DNA of 36,614 nt from Scytonema sp. UIC 10036. Its GTDB lineage: Bacteria; Cyanobacteriota; Cyanobacteriia; Cyanobacteriales; Nostocaceae. Location of the stretch: positions 1-36,614 of the forward strand of contig NZ_WJFC01000125.1 of the NCBI RefSeq assembly GCF_009725235.1, written 5' to 3'. The notes beneath the pieces are model-generated. The model ran no database searches. It was not told where the DNA came from and saw nothing but the letters and a program-made list of their open reading frames with translations. Position 1 is the stretch's first letter; each line of letters starts with the position of its first letter. The translations under genes were made by a program, and so were the position numbers. Positions 8,349 through 15,959 of the stretch are shown in pieces.

Positions 8349-10292
8349 TTATGTACTCATCTCAACAAGTTGTTTGGAAATTTTTTGAGTATCGCTTAGA
8401 ATTTTCTCAATTTTTATCTGCATTTGATAGAGTTCTTGTTGTTTGTTTGCTGCGATCGCTTCTCGATGCCCACAAAATTTTACCAATTGATTTTGAGTAC
8501 TATCTAATATTGAATTCATTGTCTTTTCAAATAAACTTTGTAGTTCTTCTAGTTGGGAGCAAGCACTTGAAATATATTCCTCAACTGTTTGATTAACATT
8601 CATCAATCCCAACTGTTTTTCAATCTCTGTCATCACTTGAGGTTGATAAGTTTCCTTAAATTTATTAGCTTTCATACTCCCACCGACTGCTGCACCAATT
8701 GCACCTCCAATTGCACCTCCAACAGGATTTCCTGCTGTTAATACAAAACCAATCACAGCCCCAAGAGTAGTTCCACTACCGCTCGGATTATCAGTAAAAA
8801 CAAAAATCTCAGAATTAGTAGGAAATGATAAAGATAAACTACGTGAATCTTGTCGATTTAAATTATCGCAAACTTGCTTTACAGAACGAACGATCTCTCT
8901 CACTTTGGAGTAAATGGTTGTATCTAGTTCTAGCTGACTCATCTCTAACTTGAGTTTCGGTATGGCTTGGTCAAATAATTCAGCTAAATCCCTTATTTTT
9001 TCCAATGCTAAGTTTAATCCTTGATGAGTTTCCGTTTGAATATTTTTACTGAAGTCTTGGGTTTCGTTTTGCATAGCATTTGAGAGCGTACTAGCAAGAT
9101 TATTGACTTCAGAAGTATTTATTTTATTTGATAATAGAACTTTTTCTACAGTGGCTTTTAGTTCCTTTTCTAGCCGATGATATGTTGTCTGTGCTTGCTG
9201 TTTGGTAATGGCGATCGTAGTATCTATTGAATACAAAGTTTCTGTTTTTTTACGACGCAAAGTGGTAATTGTGTTATTGATAGATTGGCTGGTTTTTTTT
9301 AAGCTAGCTTGCTCCTGTTCCAAGTGATATATTTCATTGGCAAGAGTTTGGAGAATTTCTGTAGCCCAGTTAATTATCTGATAACTCGTTAATTGTAATT
9401 GAATAAATCCTCTCTCTTGATTGATAAGTGTTTTTAGAGCGTATTCAAAGTTAACAAAACGGCTTTGAGCAAGTAATGAAATATTTTTAGTTTTTTTTGC
9501 TTGCAATGCTTGAAGTGCAGAGATTCCATGGACTTTAATTTTACCTATTTTTCTCAAACATTCTTGAGTGTTAGACTGTTGTTCTGCCCAATCTAGGATA
9601 CAACTGTTAATGCGATTCAAAATCAAGTTCGTTATTCTCTCAGCATTTTCTGGACTATACAAATCAATTTGATTGACAACGAAGATAATTTGAGTAATTC
9701 CATTTGCCAATAAATTTCTCGTTAAAAATTCTCCTTCAGAAATACCAAAAGGTGATTGAGCAGAAATTACCATGATAGCTGCATTACATTGATGTAAAAC
9801 TTCATATGTCTGAGCAGACATTGTTGCAGTATCATCATTTAATCCAGGTGTATCGATAATTTCTATATTATTCTGACAAAAGGGGATGGGATAATAAACA
9901 ATTGCTTCTTCAATTGTGGCGGCTGTAACTTCTGATTCGGCAGTCAACTTTGTGACAAAATCAATTAATTTATGTATGTCTATCTCTTGCTTTCTACCAT
10001 CTTTAAAGCAGACTTTTGCTTTTGGGTGTGGACTATAAGTAATGCGACTAATAGTAGCTGTAGTAGCAAGGATATCTGAAGGCAAAATTTCTTGACCGAG
10101 TAAAGCATTAATGAATGTACTCTTACCACGATTGAACTCTCCTACAACAGCAATTGCAAAGGAATTATTCTCTAAACGACTGAGTGCATTGCTTATTGGT
10201 GCAACTAAAGTTATTAAATTTAGTTTTTGAGAGAAATCATGCAGTTGCTTAAGGGCAATTGTTAGGGTAAATATCGATTGTCTATAGTCCAT
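8349..10292 (-). CDS. Bacterial dynamin-like GTPase, 647 aa
   Basis: Second full-length dynamin-like protein. P-loop GEFNRGKST lies at residues 51-59, LPSDILATTAT follows, then G3 DTPGLNDD at 147 and NQID at 207-210 as the base-specificity motif. Coiled-coil regions with many Gln and Glu surround it. Near residues 525-570 a glycine-zipper-like stretch (AVIGFVLTAGNPVGGAIGGA) replaces the longer hydrophobic paddle of its neighbour and probably touches the membrane. The N-terminus is shorter than in the paralogues by about 15 residues. No good ribosome binding site precedes the ATG at 10292. A 26-bp shared element sits 58 bp upstream and overlaps the stop codon of the preceding gene, so this gene probably has its own promoter. 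Confidence 0.88.
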   Translation of the reverse strand: MDYRQSIFTLTIALKQLHDFSQKLNLITLVAPISNALSRLENNSFAIAVVGEFNRGKSTFINALLGQEILPSDILATTATISRITYSPHPKAKVCFKDGRKQEIDIHKLIDFVTKLTAESEVTAATIEEAIVYYPIPFCQNNIEIIDTPGLNDDTATMSAQTYEVLHQCNAAIMVISAQSPFGISEGEFLTRNLLANGITQIIFVVNQIDLYSPENAERITNLILNRINSCILDWAEQQSNTQECLRKIGKIKVHGISALQALQAKKTKNISLLAQSRFVNFEYALKTLINQERGFIQLQLTSYQIINWATEILQTLANEIYHLEQEQASLKKTSQSINNTITTLRRKKTETLYSIDTTIAITKQQAQTTYHRLEKELKATVEKVLLSNKINTSEVNNLASTLSNAMQNETQDFSKNIQTETHQGLNLALEKIRDLAELFDQAIPKLKLEMSQLELDTTIYSKVREIVRSVKQVCDNLNRQDSRSLSLSFPTNSEIFVFTDNPSGSGTTLGAVIGFVLTAGNPVGGAIGGAIGAAVGGSMKANKFKETYQPQVMTEIEKQLGLMNVNQTVEEYISSACSQLEELQSLFEKTMNSILDSTQNQLVKFCGHREAIAANKQQELYQMQIKIEKILSDTQKISKQLVEMST

Positions 10293-10350
10293 AAAGATGT
10301 GGAGGATAGATTAATAGCTTATCTTTGCATTTGAAATCTTTTAGCTATTA

Positions 10351-10376
10351 TCAGGTCAGATTTTTCTGTTTATGCA
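10351..10376 (-). promoter_or_regulatory. 26-bp shared element, copy 1 (647-aa dynamin)
   Basis: TCAGG-N15-TATGCA on the plus strand, preceded by TTA. It lies 58 bp upstream of the ATG at 10292. Read in the direction of the gene it is TGCATA ... CCTGATAAT, which fits a -35-like TGCAT and a -10-like TGATAA. It overlaps the TAA stop (10370-10372) of the upstream dynamin gene. Confidence 0.7.
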
Positions 10377-12814
10377 GGGGATTGTTGTAGCGCGGTGCTC
10401 ATCTCTGTTTTCAAAGCTGAGGCTGATGCAATGACTTGTTGCCAAGCCGTTTCATTAATACTGACAAAGGTGCTTTCTGCAACGGTAGTATTTTTAGCGG
10501 ATTTCCAGATAGACTGCTGGTGTTTGGTATCCGCAATTAACTGGTCGTATAAATGGCGCAGTCGCTCTGATACACGCTGACAGTGTTCGTCAAACGCTCG
10601 GTCAACAATAGTAGTAAATTGTGCTGTTATCAGTTGTCGTTGTTCTTCCAAAGTTTTATTAAGGAAATTCTCTCCTAAAATGGCAATTCCTAAGTTAGTA
10701 ATAACACCAATAGGACCGCCAAAAACATAACCGCCAACCATTGCTACACTACTACCAATTCTTGCCATTAAGCGATATTGTTGTAGGTCGGAGAGTTCTA
10801 ATTCTTGGGGTTTGATCTCTAATGATTGAGTAGGTGTAGACTCGACTGCTTTCCAAGTCATTTGGATATTAAAGGCGTGGGAAACCTCTTTTTGCAAGCA
10901 CTCAAAATCACGAGCGATCGCACTCATTAACAAATCTTCTGATTTCCGACCAATTGCTGGTAACTCGCGTCGCAACCGGAAAGGCAATTCTCGCTCCCAC
11001 CAGAATTTGGGATTTTGTGTTCTGCTGATGTCAAAAGTAAGAAGATCTATTAATTCGTCTTTAGCATTGAGGATTTTTTCCTGCAATTTCTTGTAGCATT
11101 GCTCGCGTCGTTTGTCAAGTTCGCGGCGAATTTTTTGCCAATGCAGTTCTGATGCTCGCGCTTCCTCTTGCGCCTGTTTCAAAGCTTGCTCGCGTGCGAT
11201 AGGATCCAGGCGTGCGGTTGCGATCGCGTCTTCCCCAATTTTGACTAGATTGGACAAATAACTTGCAAGTTGTCCCGCAACTTGTTGACTGCGCCATGCA
11301 CGGCGCGAACCAGATACCATCGTGGCAATTTGATGGCGCACTGCATCTAGTACAACATCCTCTGGAGAATCATCAATGGGATGCAGTGGCAATACGGGGA
11401 TAGTCTCTGAAATTGCGATCGCTCGCTCTTGGATGTGATGGAGTAACCTTGCTCGTTGTGCTCGATCGATGGTGTCTAAATGAGAAACCACGACAAGAAT
11501 CCGGTCAATGTGTCGTCCCATCACCTGTTCTTTGAGAAGTGTTGCTTCTCTCATGCCGAAAGGAGATATGGCTGTTACTACCATTACCACTGCATCACAC
11601 TGACTCAGGACATCGTTCACTACAGCCCCACGCTGCCCATTTAGATCGCCTGTACCTGGAGTATCAATCAATTCAATATCGAGCGATCGCAGCCAAGTAT
11701 CATTCAGAGTCACCTGTACCCCTGCAAACACTTCCCTTTCATTGCCTGCTGCGTCTATTGCCAGTAAATCGCTCCAAGACAATTCCTCTAGGGGTCGCAC
11801 TTCGCTATGTTTTTTGGCAAAACGCACTATCATTTGGTCTTGTTCGCCCGCCATCATTGAAGTTACGACTGCTGTAGTCGAAAGGTTGCCTACAGGTACG
11901 ACAAATCGACGCAACAAACGGTTAATAAGAGTGCTTTTACCGCGATTAAATTCACCGACTACAGCGACTCGAAAACCAGGTAGATGCCAACGTCTTTCCA
12001 CAGCTTGTAATTCTGCTACTAAATTTTCCCTTAATCCCCCTTGGGTAACGGGAATCGATTCTGCCAGTGTTAGGCTTTTTTGCAACCATGGACCAATTTG
12101 GGGAGTTAAATCAAGAGGTTGTTGCCATGAGGTGATATCTGGTAATTTACGAGCAGGCAAAATGTCTGTACCATAAGAATCATCCTTGGAGTGCGTAATA
12201 GATGCGATCGCATCACCATTAATCTTGGGAGATACCTGTTGACAAGCAGCAACATCAGGACGCAACCATTCTCTACTTTCAGGAATCAATGCCCAATAAT
12301 AAAGATAAACTTCAAGAGGCAAAAGCCCAGCATAATGAGGAGCGAGAAAAGCTAAATCCACCTTATCATTGGGTGAAGTGACAACTAGGCGATCCAAAAC
12401 AGCAAACAGGGCGTTTTCGCGTTGGGTACGGGCGATCGAGTCTAAGGTAATATTGGTATCAGCAGGATGTGCAGAGATTTTTTTATTCTGACGTAGCGAT
12501 GCAGTATCCTGACGACTGCGGAAGTCAATTTTTTGCACCGCCACCTTCTCTGGCCAAGACCATTCTACCGCAGCCCAAGGTGCAATCCATCCCTGCGAAC
12601 CATCCTCAAGCTTTGTTGGCACAGCCACAACAGATATCAGCCGCCAATGTCCATCGCGATTAACTGGTACTGGTGGAAAAGCCACTGACTCTAAAGTTAT
12701 CCATTCCCGTAAATCTGGTGTTTTATGAATGCCACGAGGTAAAGCGCCCACACCAGTTTGCTTGACTACAGGTTTTACAGAATATTGTTTGAGATATTCT
12801 CGGTTAATCCGCAT
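10370..12814 (-). CDS. Dynamin-like GTPase with extra N-terminal domain, 814 aa
   Basis: The GTPase core starts late: P-loop GEFNRGKST at 287-295, G3 DTPGTGD at 384-390. The usual NKxD position reads SHLD (444-447), so guanine specificity may be altered. About 270 residues lie in front. They include HWRLISVVAVPTKLEDGSQG and WIAPWAAVEWSWPEK, which look like a compact beta domain, and a helical part with YLYYWALIPESREWL; I do not recognise this domain. Long coiled coils follow the GTPase, with a hydrophobic segment SSVAMVGGYVFGGPIGVITN (near 700). The ATG at 12814 is preceded by GGAG and lies 20 bp after the C39-like gene, so the two form an operon. This member diverges most from the other dynamins in the window. 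Confidence 0.87.
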   Translation of the reverse strand: MRINREYLKQYSVKPVVKQTGVGALPRGIHKTPDLREWITLESVAFPPVPVNRDGHWRLISVVAVPTKLEDGSQGWIAPWAAVEWSWPEKVAVQKIDFRSRQDTASLRQNKKISAHPADTNITLDSIARTQRENALFAVLDRLVVTSPNDKVDLAFLAPHYAGLLPLEVYLYYWALIPESREWLRPDVAACQQVSPKINGDAIASITHSKDDSYGTDILPARKLPDITSWQQPLDLTPQIGPWLQKSLTLAESIPVTQGGLRENLVAELQAVERRWHLPGFRVAVVGEFNRGKSTLINRLLRRFVVPVGNLSTTAVVTSMMAGEQDQMIVRFAKKHSEVRPLEELSWSDLLAIDAAGNEREVFAGVQVTLNDTWLRSLDIELIDTPGTGDLNGQRGAVVNDVLSQCDAVVMVVTAISPFGMREATLLKEQVMGRHIDRILVVVSHLDTIDRAQRARLLHHIQERAIAISETIPVLPLHPIDDSPEDVVLDAVRHQIATMVSGSRRAWRSQQVAGQLASYLSNLVKIGEDAIATARLDPIAREQALKQAQEEARASELHWQKIRRELDKRREQCYKKLQEKILNAKDELIDLLTFDISRTQNPKFWWERELPFRLRRELPAIGRKSEDLLMSAIARDFECLQKEVSHAFNIQMTWKAVESTPTQSLEIKPQELELSDLQQYRLMARIGSSVAMVGGYVFGGPIGVITNLGIAILGENFLNKTLEEQRQLITAQFTTIVDRAFDEHCQRVSERLRHLYDQLIADTKHQQSIWKSAKNTTVAESTFVSINETAWQQVIASASALKTEMSTALQQSPA

Positions 12815-12834
12815 CCTAATGTTCTCCTAATTAT

Positions 12835-13638
12835 TTATGCTAAAACCGTCTGTTCTGGCGCATCTGCAACTACCACAAAGTTGCCAAAATCCTCCCAAGC
12901 GTTAAGAAAATCTTCTGCATCCACCGCCTTCATTTGACCGTCAGGCGTACCACTATCGTTGAGGATAATTTTCACACTGCCATCTGGTTGTTGGTCAATT
13001 CCTGTTACCCAAACAGCATGACCTGCATTTGACTGTTCCATAGGGGAACCAAGGACGGGGTCTTTAACTGGAGTCCAGATTTCATTGGCATCCAAACCTA
13101 CAATGACCTTGTCACCTCGTTGTAAAGCATCAGCAATGTCCGTGAGTGTAGCATTGTATTTTTGCTCACAAGGAATTCCAACATGCTCTAAGAATTTACC
13201 AACATTTCCGGGACTAGTTCCCGTTTCTGGGTCATACCAACCGTTAGCTTGAGCAATTTGACAAGCTTCAGCTTCTGAAATCTCACCTCCAGTGATTGAT
13301 TCGTACACACCAATTTGGGCAACCACTGCACAGGAAGTACCGCTTTGCTGTTGTTGCCAACAAGCAGCATCAGCAATGGGATTACCCACACCATCAAATT
13401 GAGACGAGTCCCAAGAAGTATCTGCTGCTAACCATTCTGTATAGTTAGAGACTTCTCCATAATGCAGATTTTCTGAGGAAGCTTCATATTCATCTTGTGT
13501 TTGTGATGGTGGATCTTCACCTTCATTAGAAGTAGTATTATGCTCTGTCAAATCATTAGAATCATCAGTGCCATTGGCATTAAGAGATTCAACATCAAAC
13601 CAGTCTTCCAGCGTTTCCAGAATGTTATTTAGAAACAT
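12835..13638 (-). CDS. C39/papain-like cysteine peptidase-like protein
   Basis: 267 aa, acidic, with no signal peptide or membrane segment. The first 90 residues are Asp/Glu/Ser/Thr-rich and probably disordered. The C-terminal domain looks like Peptidase_C39_2. A Gln run followed by SGTSCAVVAQ gives the oxyanion Gln (96-98) and nucleophile Cys103; GHAVWVTGID supplies His207; and IILNDSG supplies Asn227/Asp228. The second Cys157 (GIPCEQK) is outside the core. It may cleave a peptide or protein, or act as a non-catalytic binder. It is the first gene of an operon with the 814-aa dynamin (20-bp gap), and an AGAGG ribosome binding site precedes the ATG. A 26-bp shared element lies 148 bp upstream. 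No peptide-exporter (ABC) gene is nearby, so a bacteriocin-processing role is unlikely. Confidence 0.75.
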   Translation of the reverse strand: MFLNNILETLEDWFDVESLNANGTDDSNDLTEHNTTSNEGEDPPSQTQDEYEASSENLHYGEVSNYTEWLAADTSWDSSQFDGVGNPIADAACWQQQQSGTSCAVVAQIGVYESITGGEISEAEACQIAQANGWYDPETGTSPGNVGKFLEHVGIPCEQKYNATLTDIADALQRGDKVIVGLDANEIWTPVKDPVLGSPMEQSNAGHAVWVTGIDQQPDGSVKIILNDSGTPDGQMKAVDAEDFLNAWEDFGNFVVVADAPEQTVLA

Positions 13639-13786
13639 AATGCCTCTTTTTCCATATTCTGCTGACCTGTACTATATTGCAGATAAAACTTTCGCTGCTA
13701 GTCTATTCTTAAAAAAGATGCCTGTTAACTGTTCTCATTATAGGAAACACAGAGTAAAGCTGCAATTCCGGAAAACTGTAGGCGTA

Positions 13787-13812
13787 TCAGGACAAATTTT
13801 GCAGATTATGCA
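13787..13812 (-). promoter_or_regulatory. 26-bp shared element, copy 2 (C39-like/dynamin operon)
   Basis: TCAGG-N15-TATGCA on the plus strand, with TTTTGCA in the middle, preceded by TA. It lies 148 bp upstream of the ATG at 13638 and 38 bp beyond the stop of the CxxCxGxG gene. In the gene direction it ends CCTGATACG. It probably drives the peptidase-like and 814-aa dynamin genes. Confidence 0.7.
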
Positions 13813-13849
13813 AGCTAACAGGCAAGAAAATTTAGCACAGCATCTTTAT

Positions 13850-14203
13850 TTATCTGGCACCAACACCACTGCCACCACAACTGTAACACTTAATATTCTG
13901 TCCGCCAGACCACTGCACGCCAGTACCACTGCACCAGTAACAACGTCCTGCGGCGGCAAATTTCGGCTCTTGAATCTGTTCGTGCTCCTCTCCCTGAAGG
14001 GGAGAATCAGATGAGCGATTCTGGAGTTCATTGTCAGCATCTAGATGCCACGTTTCATCGTTACGATCTTCTACACTTAGCAATGAGTCGCTATCCAAGT
14101 TGAACCCATCCTCACTATACGTGTTCAAATTAGTCGTCTTTGATAAACTCTCCTCAAAATCAGTCTGTGAATCATGTCCGTAGTTCATGAGAAAATCATG
14201 CAT
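13850..14203 (-). CDS. Small acidic protein with two CxxCxGxG zinc motifs
   Basis: 117 aa. The first 80 residues are acidic and Ser/Asn-rich, probably disordered, like the N-terminus of the neighbouring C39-like protein. The C-terminus carries CYWCSGTG (88-95) and CYSCGGSG (106-113). These are two CxxCxGxG repeats, the zinc-binding signature of the DnaJ central domain, but no J domain is present. They could form one four-Cys zinc site that binds unfolded segments or a protein partner. The ATG at 14203 has AAGGAGAA upstream. A copy of the 26-bp element lies 86 bp upstream. The gene is divergent from the sigma-like gene at 14439. Function is not known. Confidence 0.75.
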   Translation of the reverse strand: MHDFLMNYGHDSQTDFEESLSKTTNLNTYSEDGFNLDSDSLLSVEDRNDETWHLDADNELQNRSSDSPLQGEEHEQIQEPKFAAAGRCYWCSGTGVQWSGGQNIKCYSCGGSGVGAR

Positions 14204-14289
14204 TTTTTACTTCTCCTTAATTACTGTGTAAACAAGGGCTTTGCACCAGACTCTCATTAAAGTCCTGGTTTTAGTAGGTTATGGGTATA

Positions 14290-14315
14290 TCAGGTGAGGT
14301 TTTTCAGAATATGCA
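14290..14315 (-). promoter_or_regulatory. 26-bp shared element, copy 3 (CxxCxGxG gene)
   Basis: TCAGG-N15-TATGCA on the plus strand, preceded by TA. It lies 86 bp upstream of the ATG at 14203 and 123 bp before the divergent sigma-like start. In the minus-strand direction it ends CCTGATATACC. Its orientation favours the minus-strand gene, but an effect on both divergent units is possible. Confidence 0.7.
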
Positions 14316-14438
14316 AGTCACAGTTGTGCTGATTAATAGGACTCGATCGTATTTCTTCTCATTCATGTTGATGTACGCAGCTTATGATAGTTACTGAAAT
14401 AGGAGCAAGCGTACTGTCAGTTGCAAAGCCAAGTAATT

Positions 14439-15941
14439 ATGAGGATGAGACAGCGTAATACTATCATTGAGATGTTTTCGACGTTTTTATCAGTTAAAGA
14501 CGATCGCGGTTGCTGCACTGAATGGCAAGTTGACCAAAAGTTAAAACGGAACATGAAAAATGAGCCAGAACCGGGGTTAGATGCAAGCGAACAAGATTGG
14601 ATAAAGCATTGGCTAGATGCTTTGCAAAATCCATCTAAACCTTTAGCCATAATGCACTTATTAGCTTACTCACACGAACCGTGCTACTGGGCTGTTAAAA
14701 AACTTCATCCTCACTTTGCCCGACGAGATCTAACATGGAGAGATTGCTTTCAAATTGCTACAGAAGTGGTAAACACTAATCCAGGAAGAATTTTCAAGAA
14801 TTACGATCGGACTCAAAGTAGCCCAAAAGCTTATACTCAGATGCGAATTGAAAGTAAAGTAAAAGAATTTCTCCTCCAAGGAAGGAGAATAGATGGAGCT
14901 AGTGATTGGAGCTTGTTGAAGTCATTTACTGCCAAAAAACGGCAAAAAACCTTGGAAGCTTTCGGTATCCAAGAACCGGATCTATCTCGCTGTCTGCTTG
15001 CTTGGGAATGTTTCGTTAAGCATTATCTCAAAATACCTAAAGAAATTAAGAAAAATCAAAGGCTACCCGAACCGACACCCCAAGAATTTGCAGATATGAT
15101 TACTGAATACAATAAGGAGCAGTCTCACTGGGAAGTTAAAAATGAAGTCAAAGAAAAAGATATTAGAACTTTACTAGACAAATGCGTGCAAGCATTACGA
15201 AATAGCGCTAAAATAGAAACTTGCTCTCTTGATGACCCGAACGTTCCCGAACTATCTTCTGATGATATGCCAGCAGAGGAAGAAGAGCAAGAAGAGGAAT
15301 GGGAGCAAATTAGGTGTGTTTTATCTCAAGCATTTGCAGACCTCTCTCAAGATGAGCAAACAATGCTGATCCTCCACTATGGTTTAGAATTGGGACAGAG
15401 AGAGATTGGTATTATATTTGGTGGGTTGGAGCAGTATAAAGTTTCTCGTAAATTAGCAAAATACAAAGAATCGCTATTGAAAAAATTAATGGAATGGAGT
15501 CAAGACAGTTTTAGCGTTGCTATTACTCCTCAAGACACAAAAATTTTTTCTAAACAAATGCATGATTGGTTAATTGTTCATTGCCAAACAAACTTCCGCA
15601 CTTTTTTGCAAGAAAAAATATCAAAAGACTTGAGAGACAGAATCGATTTACTGATTCTTTGCTGTATTGAACAATTATCACCGAAACGAAAACTCTTGCC
15701 AGAAGAAGTTGCAGAAAGATTGAAAATCACAGTTAATCAAGTTCACCAGCAACTTGAAGATTCAAGGCAGTATTTATTAGAACATTTGAAACAATATGTA
15801 CAAACAACCTTGAATTTACAAAGCAGTATCGAAAGACTTATATCAGTAGATGAACTATTGTTAAAATTTATAGACAACTTTTTAATAACTGCTCCTTACG
15901 CAAATTTTAAAAAATCAGAAACAATTTATAAAATATTATAA
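14439..15941 (+). CDS. Sigma-70-like protein of the DUF1822-linked type
   Basis: About 500 aa, related to the cyanobacterial sigma-70-family proteins that sit in front of DUF1822 genes. A region-2-like part contains SSPKAYTQMRIESKVKEFLL and SDWSLLKSFTAKKRQKTLEA. A region-4-like helix-turn-helix contains FADLSQDEQTMLILHYGLEL and REIGIIFGGLEQYKVSRKL. An acidic run (AEEEEQEEEWEQ) separates them. The last 140 residues form a further helical domain, also found in the ORF at 36115. Whether it binds core RNA polymerase is not known; region 2 is divergent. The start is uncertain: ATG 14439 or 14445 (MRQRNTIIEMFSTF) fits relatives of the family, and a TTG at 14421 extends the frame. It is 18 bp upstream of the DUF1822-dynamin fusion and surely in its operon. 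Confidence 0.8.
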   Translation: MRMRQRNTIIEMFSTFLSVKDDRGCCTEWQVDQKLKRNMKNEPEPGLDASEQDWIKHWLDALQNPSKPLAIMHLLAYSHEPCYWAVKKLHPHFARRDLTWRDCFQIATEVVNTNPGRIFKNYDRTQSSPKAYTQMRIESKVKEFLLQGRRIDGASDWSLLKSFTAKKRQKTLEAFGIQEPDLSRCLLAWECFVKHYLKIPKEIKKNQRLPEPTPQEFADMITEYNKEQSHWEVKNEVKEKDIRTLLDKCVQALRNSAKIETCSLDDPNVPELSSDDMPAEEEEQEEEWEQIRCVLSQAFADLSQDEQTMLILHYGLELGQREIGIIFGGLEQYKVSRKLAKYKESLLKKLMEWSQDSFSVAITPQDTKIFSKQMHDWLIVHCQTNFRTFLQEKISKDLRDRIDLLILCCIEQLSPKRKLLPEEVAERLKITVNQVHQQLEDSRQYLLEHLKQYVQTTLNLQSSIERLISVDELLLKFIDNFLITAPYANFKKSETIYKIL

Positions 15942-15959
15942 CTTTGGAGAAATAATACT

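Noticed and set aside
11742..12176. 144-aa plus-strand frame opposite the 814-aa dynamin
   Set aside because: It is a shadow of the P-loop region on the other strand; the minus-strand gene explains the sequence fully.
12835..13638. Lantibiotic or bacteriocin leader peptidase
   Set aside because: There is no ABC exporter domain, no double-Gly precursor gene in the neighbourhood, and no membrane segment.
14231..14258. TTGCA ... GTCCTGG upstream of the sigma-like gene, plus-strand orientation
   Set aside because: It resembles the element in reverse, but the spacing is one or two bases off and TATGCA is not kept; treated as chance.
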